In this document: positions 33,603 to 39,287 of the stretch, one piece after another
How positions within the stretch are numbered: position 1 is the first letter of the stretch
Layout: every line of letters starts with the position of its first letter
From: Planctomycetota bacterium
GTDB taxonomy: Bacteria > Planctomycetota > UBA1135 > UBA2386
Length of the DNA stretch: 39,287 bases
NCBI GenBank assembly: GCA_029936315.1
Contig: JAPYTD010000040.1
Span: 1 to 39,287, forward strand
Reading direction: 5' to 3'
The notes under the pieces: model-generated
What the model saw: the letters and a program-made list of their open reading frames with translations, nothing else
The model's database searches: none
What the model was told of the DNA's origin: nothing
Program-made: the position numbers and the translations under genes

Positions 33603-35828
33603 ATGCACCCGAAGCTCGTCACCATCGCTCTCCTCTGTTGCATTCCCTCGTTCGCGATCGCCCAGCGACCCGACCCAGGTTTCGCCTTTGCCATAGAAGA
33701 CGCCTATGGCGTGGGGTTGGTAGACGGTGAACTCCGTGCCGCCAGCCTCAGCTACGGGGCACGTTTCGACTCAGGTTCGATCGAAGTCACGCCGCGGCTG
33801 GGCAAGACCGCGCCGAAGGACTATCCGCTGCGGGTGTCGTTGTGGTCTATTCATCGCGGGCCACACGAGGTGTTGTTGGCAGCGTCGAGCAATGCGCCGG
33901 CTCCGCAACTCGTTGACGAGTCGGTTCTGTATCACCACGGTGATGGCATTGTCGAGCGCTACGATGTTCGCGCCGATGGCGTCAAGCAGAGTGTGGTGTT
34001 CGCGGAACGCCCGGCCGGGGTTGGTGATCTCGTCGTGCGCTACTCGGTCGTGACCGATCTGGAGTGCGCGTCGGCGGAGCACGCAGACGAGCTGCATTTC
34101 CGTGCGGGTGACCTCGGCGGCATCGTGATCGGGACTGTTATCGGTATCGACGCCCGCGGCCGCCGCGTGCAGGGACACATGGCGTTCGATGGCGAGCAAC
34201 TGGAGCTGGTGCTACCACACGCGTTCGTCGAGACCGCGACCTACCCGCTCGAGCTGGACCCGCTGTTTGGTGCACAGCTCAACACTGGCTCGTCCTTCGA
34301 TGACACGCGCCCCGACATCGCCTATGACGCCACCACCAACATCTATGGCGTCGTCTTCGAGTTCCCGGGCCCCACAGTCCATTTTCAGCGCCACGACGCT
34401 TTCACCGGCGTCCGGCTGGGCGGCGGTATCGTCGCCAATGGCGCAGGCTCACAGAGCCGCCCGCAGATCGCCAGCATCAACCAATCCGACCGTTTCCTCG
34501 TCGTCTGGGAGGACACCGGTTCGGGGACCTCCGACATCAAGTGCCGCGCCATTCGGGCCATCGACGGCGTCCAGTCGTTGCCGGTTACGATCGCCGCAAC
34601 CGCGCTTGATGAACTTGCTCCCGACGTAGGCGGCGACGCGTTCGCCAATCAGGACCTCGAGGCCCTGGTCGTCTGGCAGGAGGTTGGCGTTGGCATTCGT
34701 GGCGTGCAAGTGACGGTCGCTGCCATGGGAGATCCGGTCGTGACGGGCAGTGTCGTAATGCTCGATCCGATGCTGGGGTCTACCAACCCCACAATCAGCA
34801 AGAGTGGCGGCGTTGACCCAAGCAACGGCGGCCGCTACGTGGTGGCATGGGAGGCGGATTTTGGCGGAACCTCGTTGATCGGATTCGTTGGTGTAGACCG
34901 GGACCTCAACCTGTTGACCGCGCCGTCCTACACGGCTGGTGGAGTCGGGCCCGACAATCCTGACGTCGACGGTGACGGCACGCAATTCCTGTTGGTGTTC
35001 CAAGCACTGGAGGGGCCCGCACCCGCGAAGAGTGATATTTGGGGCCAAGCCCTCGAGTTCTGCACTGCCGGGACGTCGCTTTGCGCACCGGCGCCGAGTG
35101 CCTTGGCAAACGGGGCCGGCGACGATGAAGCCGATCCGGCCACAGCTTTCCTTGGAGCAATGTTTGCGGTCGCCTGGTCGGACGCCAACACCGGGTCGTT
35201 GACCGACTACCAGATCGCGGTCACCAACGTGGTGCCCGGTACCAGCCAGCTCTGTGGCTCGCTCGACTACTCCGGCCCGACCACCTTGTTCCACAACAAA
35301 CGCCCAGCGATCTGCGCCAAGCGTTCCGGCGGGGCCGACAGCGACGACGCGTTGATCACTTTTGAGCGGCAAGAGAACAGCACCGGCAACTCAACGCTCC
35401 AATCTGAGCGCTACCAGTCCTTCACCGGTGGGCCAGTGACACAAGTCCCGGGCGTCGGCGGCTGCGGCACGGGTGGCGTCGGCGACGTCAATGGTCCGTT
35501 CGCTGTCGGCAACTCGGAGTTTCAGCTCACCCTGCGAACCGCCGACCCGGCCGCTCCCGTGGCGTTCTTGGCGTTCGATACGACGATGGGTGCAGTGATC
35601 ACGTGCGGGTCTTGTACCCTGATCAACCCCCATGTTGTGTCGCCGCTATTCCCCGTCATCAATGGCGATGCCGATGCGCCGCTGCCCCTGCCGTGCGACG
35701 TGATTTTCTTGGGGTTCACCATGGATGTGCAGTGGTTGGTGTTCACGCCTGTTCCGGCTACTCCGCCGTGTTCGTTGTTCCCTTTCATCAGCTCCTCCAA
35801 CGCCATCCGGATGGTGATGGCGAACTGA
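33603..35828 (+). CDS. Large exported protein of unknown function, 741 aa
   Basis: A signal peptide (MHPKLVTIALLCCIPSFAIA) marks export. I do not recognise an enzyme family. Residues about 25-220 form an N-terminal beta domain. Residues about 225-610 contain repeated strands of the type RFLVVWEDTGSGTSD, ALVVWQEVG, RYVVAWEADF, QFLLVFQAL and MFAVAWSDANTG. Each repeats the V-V-W-[ED] pattern about every 50-60 residues, so this is probably a beta-propeller-like repeat. Residues about 620-741 (from GGCGTGG) resemble the shared C-terminal module of the CotH and DNRLRE proteins. Probable role: surface or extracellular binding protein. It follows the second CotH gene by 227 bp; whether it is co-transcribed is not clear. 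Confidence 0.83.
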   Translation: MHPKLVTIALLCCIPSFAIAQRPDPGFAFAIEDAYGVGLVDGELRAASLSYGARFDSGSIEVTPRLGKTAPKDYPLRVSLWSIHRGPHEVLLAASSNAPAPQLVDESVLYHHGDGIVERYDVRADGVKQSVVFAERPAGVGDLVVRYSVVTDLECASAEHADELHFRAGDLGGIVIGTVIGIDARGRRVQGHMAFDGEQLELVLPHAFVETATYPLELDPLFGAQLNTGSSFDDTRPDIAYDATTNIYGVVFEFPGPTVHFQRHDAFTGVRLGGGIVANGAGSQSRPQIASINQSDRFLVVWEDTGSGTSDIKCRAIRAIDGVQSLPVTIAATALDELAPDVGGDAFANQDLEALVVWQEVGVGIRGVQVTVAAMGDPVVTGSVVMLDPMLGSTNPTISKSGGVDPSNGGRYVVAWEADFGGTSLIGFVGVDRDLNLLTAPSYTAGGVGPDNPDVDGDGTQFLLVFQALEGPAPAKSDIWGQALEFCTAGTSLCAPAPSALANGAGDDEADPATAFLGAMFAVAWSDANTGSLTDYQIAVTNVVPGTSQLCGSLDYSGPTTLFHNKRPAICAKRSGGADSDDALITFERQENSTGNSTLQSERYQSFTGGPVTQVPGVGGCGTGGVGDVNGPFAVGNSEFQLTLRTADPAAPVAFLAFDTTMGAVITCGSCTLINPHVVSPLFPVINGDADAPLPLPCDVIFLGFTMDVQWLVFTPVPATPPCSLFPFISSSNAIRMVMAN

Positions 35829-35976
35829 ACTCGCGGATGGTTCGAGCTTAGTTGTCGGTCTTGGGCTCCTAATCGGCACTACCATCGGCGCAGCTATGGA
35901 CGACGCTGGCATGGGTGTCGCCTTGAGGCTCGTGTTCGGCGCAGCAATTGGCGTGGCAGCGTCAAGGCAACGCTGA
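35818..35976 (+). pseudogene. Glycine-rich membrane-protein remnant
   Basis: In the frame after a TGA at 35815, the sequence reads LVVGLGLLIGTTIGAAMDDA then GMGVALRLVFGAAIGVAASR before TGA at 35974. Two glycine-rich hydrophobic helices around a short loop resemble the many small bacterial glycine-zipper membrane proteins. No ATG, GTG or TTG precedes the first helix in frame; the first ATG falls between the helices. The start has therefore probably been lost, and the piece overlaps the end of the preceding gene. It might still be translated from an unusual start. Confidence 0.4.
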
Positions 35977-36054
35977 CCTCCCAGACAAGTAACCCCCAGT
36001 TCAAACCAACTCTCACCTAGCCAATATGCGGGGCACTGCGGCTACCTCCCTATG

Positions 36055-36059
36055 AAGGA
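36055..36059 (+). promoter_or_regulatory. Ribosome-binding site deciding the lipoprotein start
   Basis: AAGGA lies four bases before ATG at 36064. An in-frame ATG at 36052 lies before it and has no such site, so the shorter protein is preferred. Confidence 0.5.
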
Positions 36060-36063
36060 AACC

Positions 36064-36513
36064 ATGAACCACACCCTCCCCATGGCATTTGCTCTCGCCA
36101 TGTTCGTCCCTGCCTGTGATGGCAGTCCGACCGCCCCCACGGTCGGCAGCTCGTTTGTGTCGCTCAACAAACTGGCCAGCTCCCAAAAAACAGCCATCGG
36201 CGACATCTCTGTTGACGACCTGTCTCGGTTCAGCGCATCCGGCCAGTTGAGCTTCGTAGGGGCTCAGAAGGTGCCTCTTGGAAATGGGTTCGTCTTTACC
36301 TTCCACAACCATCTTCCCGGCGACGTAGGGAAGATGATGTTGCGGATCGTGATTACTAATAGCGATGCGACCATCGTGAGTGATCGAACCTACGAGTGGG
36401 CGTCTTCCACGGCTGCATATAGCGACAGCTCCCGGATCCACATGGCGGTCCAGCGGGCCCCGCAACCAGGCGAGACCTTCGTTTGGGGCTTTGTCGGCGC
36501 GTCAAAGAAGTGA
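36064..36513 (+). CDS. Small lipoprotein of unknown function, 149 aa
   Basis: The start MNHTLPMAFALAMFVPAC gives a signal with lipobox VPAC, so Cys18 is the predicted lipid-modified residue. The mature part of about 130 residues alternates short beta-type strands (FVSLNKLASSQ, NGFVFTFHNH, KMMLRIVITNS, ETFVWGFVGA) and resembles no family I can name. It has no visible catalytic motif. It is divergent in function from its neighbours but on the same strand as the large exported protein, 235 bp upstream, and convergent with the sulfatase gene. Probable location: outer or inner membrane surface. Confidence 0.72.
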   Translation: MNHTLPMAFALAMFVPACDGSPTAPTVGSSFVSLNKLASSQKTAIGDISVDDLSRFSASGQLSFVGAQKVPLGNGFVFTFHNHLPGDVGKMMLRIVITNSDATIVSDRTYEWASSTAAYSDSSRIHMAVQRAPQPGETFVWGFVGASKK

Positions 36514-36557
36514 CCGTTCGTGAAGGGGCCGTTGTGTGCCGACTGTGATGGCTTCTT

Positions 36558-37970
36558 CTATCTGTTGTTACTCTTCCTCTTCTTCTGCTGCGGGGCCTTC
36601 GCCTTTCGGGCTCGCCCCTGCCGTGAGTTGGCGGCGAGCTCCGTCGCCTGGCCTGCATCCCCCTGAGCCATCATCCAAGCATCTAGCTCGCGCCGCAGGC
36701 GCTCCGCGACCGAGGCCATTCCCGGTCGATCGATCAGATTGCGGCGGTTCCACGGGTCCTCCTCGCAGTCGAACAACTCCTCCGCCGGGCGGTGTTGGTA
36801 GTCGTGCACGAGTCGTTGGGCGTGGGGGTCGCCGGCGGCCGCGGCAGCTTCCCAGCTCGCGAAGCCAGACTTCTCGCCCTTGGCGATCGTCACGTTTCGG
36901 AACGCGATCTCCGGAGTGAGGTTGCGGACGTAGCGGTACCGACGACCGCGCACCGTGCGAATCCCGTAGTGCTCCGCGCAGGCGATGATCCCCTTGGACG
37001 TCTGCAGGCCGAAGACGTGCTCCTTGTGCGCCGTCGACTCACCCCGCAGCACCGGCAGGAACGAACGCCCGTCGAGGATCTTTGGCTGCGCCAGACCCGC
37101 CGCCGCGAGCAAGGTCGGCACGACGTCGGTGTACTCGACCAGGGCTTGCGTGCGCGACCCGGCCTTCACCCGACCCGGCCATCGCGTGAGCATGGCCGAG
37201 CGAAGCCCGGCTTCGTAGCAAGTCCACTTGGCGAACGGGAACGAGTTGCCCTGCTCGCTGAGGACCACGACGAGGGTGTTGTCGGCCAAGTCGTGCTTGT
37301 CGAGGATCCCGAGGAGCTCGCCGACCTGGGAGTCGAAGTAGGTGATCTCCGCGAGGTAGGCCGAGTATAGGTCGCGCGTCTGCTTCGTATCGACGAACAC
37401 GGGAGGCAGGGCGAGCTTCGCTGGCGGATAGGCGTTCGCGTCGCCTTTGTTCCACGGCGAGTGTGGCTCGTTCGACGCGGCGATCATCAGGAAGGGTGTG
37501 TCCTTGGCCTTGCACTCGCCGAAGAAGCGGTCGACGACGTCGGGATCGGGGTTGTTCTTCTTCTTCGAGTATTCAAAGGGGAACACCGTCTTGGGATTGA
37601 TGTGCGTCTTGCCCGACAGGTGCGTTCGATAGCCGGCGGCCTGCAGGTAGTGGGCGATGCTCTTCACCCAATCGTGGGCGAAGGTGTGATTCGGATAGGC
37701 CCCCGACTTCACCGGATACAACCCTGTGTAAAGGGCGTGTCGAGTTGGCGAACACATCGGCGCTGCTTGGAAGCACCGGTCGAAGCTCATGCCCTGGGTC
37801 GCCAGCTTGCGAAGGTTCGGCGTCTTGGCCTGCCCGCCGTGGATCTCCATGTCCGACCAGGTGCAGTCGTCGGCGAGGATCAGGAGGAAGTTGGGCCGCT
37901 CCTGCGCTGTGGAGTGTTGCCCGACGACGGCCGCGAGAAGGAGTCCGGCGGTCAGGATGGGTCGTTGCAT
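36558..37970 (-). CDS. Exported type I sulfatase with basic C-terminal tail, 470 aa
   Basis: The frame is open far upstream, but ATG at 37970 starts a signal peptide (MQRPILTAGLLLAAVVGQHS, cleavage near AQ). Sulfatase motifs: NFLLILADDC (metal site), MCSPTRHALYTG with Cys73 as predicted formylglycine in the C-x-P-T-R form, GKTHINP, and VVLSEQGNSFPF. The pattern resembles heparan N-sulfatase-like and related glycan sulfatases. The C-terminus carries an unusually basic tail (RQGRARKAKAPQQKKRKSNN), about 20 residues, which could hold polyanionic substrate. It shares a short divergent promoter region with a lipoprotein that looks like a polysaccharide lyase, suggesting joint breakdown of a sulfated glycan. 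It overlaps no neighbour. Confidence 0.93.
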   Translation of the reverse strand: MQRPILTAGLLLAAVVGQHSTAQERPNFLLILADDCTWSDMEIHGGQAKTPNLRKLATQGMSFDRCFQAAPMCSPTRHALYTGLYPVKSGAYPNHTFAHDWVKSIAHYLQAAGYRTHLSGKTHINPKTVFPFEYSKKKNNPDPDVVDRFFGECKAKDTPFLMIAASNEPHSPWNKGDANAYPPAKLALPPVFVDTKQTRDLYSAYLAEITYFDSQVGELLGILDKHDLADNTLVVVLSEQGNSFPFAKWTCYEAGLRSAMLTRWPGRVKAGSRTQALVEYTDVVPTLLAAAGLAQPKILDGRSFLPVLRGESTAHKEHVFGLQTSKGIIACAEHYGIRTVRGRRYRYVRNLTPEIAFRNVTIAKGEKSGFASWEAAAAAGDPHAQRLVHDYQHRPAEELFDCEEDPWNRRNLIDRPGMASVAERLRRELDAWMMAQGDAGQATELAANSRQGRARKAKAPQQKKRKSNNR

Positions 37971-38075
37971 GGCGCGCGAATCATAGTCTCGGCCTATCCG
38001 CCAGGCGCCTTGTTCGCACGTGTTCCTGGCGCGAATTGCCGGCGAGTTACCGGTCGGTCGACCTATCGTGTGGCG
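37971..38075. promoter_or_regulatory. Short divergent promoter region
   Basis: Only 105 bases separate the start codons of the sulfatase (-) and the lyase-like lipoprotein (+). On the minus strand TATGAT (37987-37982) matches a -10 box; the same hexamer lies upstream of the second CotH gene. On the plus strand TATCGT (38064-38069) is a weaker match very close to the start codon. No -35 box is clear. The two genes are probably controlled together. Confidence 0.35.
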
Positions 38076-39287
38076 ATGGTGCGACGCCTCGTTCTCTCCA
38101 TGTGCGGCGCCATGCTGTGCATCACCACTTCGGGCTGCCAACTCTCGAGCCAAGCCATTGCCGAGGTCCCGCTCGATCTGGTAGCGGGACTGCACGCGGG
38201 CAACGATGATGCCATCGCCGGCCAATTGGCCCGGCAACAGCTCGATCGATCCATGCCGAACTACGGTGGGATTCGGGCGGCCAACGGCCTCTATCACCCA
38301 GGCGCCGCATCTGCATTCATCCGCAATCTGACCGCCGCTTATGTGTCGCCACAGAGTCGATTCACCGGCAGTGCAAAGCTGCTCGAAGCAATGAACGATG
38401 CGGCCACGTTCATGCTCGATGTGCAGCACAAAGATGGCACCATCGACCTACTGACGACCAACTTCCATTCGACGCCCGACACGGGTTTCATCCTCGAATG
38501 GATGTGCTCGGCGGCCGGTGTATTGCGAGCCGCAGACGACCCTACGGTAGCCCCGCTGCTTGACCGTCTGCTCACCTTCATCAAGCGAGGTGCCGACGCA
38601 CTCGCGGTCGGCGGTATCCACACGCCTAACCATCGCTGGGTTGTCTGTATGGCGCTTGCGCGTGCCAATCGTCTGATACCTGATTCCCGCTACGTCGAGC
38701 GGGTCAACACCTGGTTGGCCGAGAACATCGACATTGATCCTGATGGCCAGTTCACCGAACAGAGCACCTCGATCTACTCGCCATTGACGAATCGTTGTCT
38801 GATCACTGTGGCTCGTCTGCTCGAGCGGCCCGAACTGCTCGATGCCGTGCGTCGCAATCTCGAGATGTCACTGTTCTATATGCATGCCGATGGTCAGGTA
38901 GCAACCGAAGGGTCGCGCCGTCAAGATCAGTTCCGGCGGAGGTCGATGCTGAGCTGCTACTACCCGTACCGGTACATGGCGCAGCATGACAACGACGGGC
39001 GCTTTGCTTCGGTCGTAAGGCAACTGGAAGCCCAACAGTTTGGCAGACTCTCGGGCCAGCTGATCTACTTCCTTGAGTCGCCCGAACTGGCTCGACCATT
39101 GCCTGCATCTCGCGCCTTGCCGAGCGACTTCGCGAAGCACTTCACCCATTCCAATCTCGTTCGCATCCGCCGTGGTGACATCAGCGCGACCATCCTGGAG
39201 GACAATGCCAGCTTCTTCAGCTTGCACATGGGTAGCGCGGCGGTCGTGATGCGGTTCGCGTCGGCGTTCTTTGGCAAAGCACAGTTC
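38076..39287 (+). CDS. Lipoprotein resembling an alpha/alpha-toroid polysaccharide lyase (3' truncated)
   Basis: Read directly from the sequence: the frame opens at ATG 38076 and stays open for 404 codons to the window end. A lipoprotein signal (MVRRLVLSMCGAMLCITTSG then Cys21) precedes a helical domain with repeated amphipathic pairs. Distinctive segments are HTPNHRWVVCMALARANRLI, then NIDIDPDGQFTEQSTSIYSP and a later EGSRRQDQFRRRS. I recall similar segments in heparinase II/III-like proteins of planctomycetes; the Asn-His and Arg-Tyr-rich stretches suit a lyase active site, but no catalytic residue can be fixed with certainty. It is divergent from a sulfatase, so it may cleave the glycan that the sulfatase desulfates. 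Its end is outside the window. Confidence 0.75.
   Translation, partial: MVRRLVLSMCGAMLCITTSGCQLSSQAIAEVPLDLVAGLHAGNDDAIAGQLARQQLDRSMPNYGGIRAANGLYHPGAASAFIRNLTAAYVSPQSRFTGSAKLLEAMNDAATFMLDVQHKDGTIDLLTTNFHSTPDTGFILEWMCSAAGVLRAADDPTVAPLLDRLLTFIKRGADALAVGGIHTPNHRWVVCMALARANRLIPDSRYVERVNTWLAENIDIDPDGQFTEQSTSIYSPLTNRCLITVARLLERPELLDAVRRNLEMSLFYMHADGQVATEGSRRQDQFRRRSMLSCYYPYRYMAQHDNDGRFASVVRQLEAQQFGRLSGQLIYFLESPELARPLPASRALPSDFAKHFTHSNLVRIRRGDISATILEDNASFFSLHMGSAAVVMRFASAFFGKAQF

Noticed and set aside
37971..38429. N-terminal extension of the sulfatase frame to 38429
   Set aside because: It overlaps the divergent lyase-like gene and places the signal peptide inside the protein; the start at 37970 is preferred.

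Overview
The window is high-GC bacterial DNA that I would place in the Planctomycetota (PVC superphylum). The placement is inferred from gene content: two ThuA / PVC-type membrane-bound dehydrogenase / cytochrome c fusion proteins, a DUF1080-sulfatase fusion, a second sulfatase, a Gfo/Idh/MocA oxidoreductase, a sugar isomerase/epimerase-like TIM barrel, a large secreted FAD-dependent oxidoreductase, and many lipoproteins and exported proteins. No rRNA, tRNA, CRISPR array, insertion sequence or phage gene was seen.

Layout. 1-6.4 kb (+): a lipoprotein dehydrogenase/cytochrome fusion that begins before the window and carries a 14-copy 15-bp repeat, a Gfo/Idh/MocA protein, and an SGNH hydrolase fused to a zinc-metallopeptidase-like domain. 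6.5-13.4 kb (-): a second ThuA/SGNH-like/PVC dehydrogenase/cytochrome fusion, a TIM-barrel sugar epimerase, a Dabb-domain lipoprotein and an alpha/beta hydrolase. 13.8-21.6 kb (+): an SGNH hydrolase with a TPR insert, the DUF1080-sulfatase fusion, an HrpB-type helicase and a DNRLRE exported protein. 21.8-25.1 kb (-): a lipoprotein esterase and the FAD oxidoreductase. 25.5-30.6 kb (-): a tight four-gene operon read CotH-like, VTC (polyphosphate polymerase-like), DUF4956 membrane protein, HlyD adaptor. 31.0-36.5 kb (+): a divergent second CotH-like protein, a large exported protein and a small lipoprotein. 36.6-39.3 kb: a sulfatase (-) divergent from a lipoprotein that runs off the window end and resembles alpha/alpha-barrel polysaccharide lyases.

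How the genes fit together. Much of the window looks like extracytoplasmic breakdown of sulfated or otherwise complex carbohydrate: sulfatases remove sulfate, SGNH and alpha/beta hydrolases remove esters, heme-linked dehydrogenases oxidise sugars, and DUF1080 / Gfo-Idh-MocA / TIM-barrel proteins handle oxidised sugars. The most unusual unit is the CotH-VTC-DUF4956-HlyD operon with a second CotH gene facing it. It suggests a membrane-coupled nucleotide- or phosphate-transfer system acting on the cell surface, with unknown substrate. Four exported proteins here (the two CotH proteins, the DNRLRE protein and the 741-aa protein) appear to share a roughly 110-120-residue C-terminal module that may be a sorting or attachment domain.

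Several gaps hold short coding-like remnants: a frameshifted TPR-like tail, gene ends at 11.6 and 15.5 kb, a gene start at 6.4 kb and a glycine-rich membrane stub at 35.8 kb. They suggest past gene loss between the present genes. All family assignments were made by reading motifs by eye; no database search was run.
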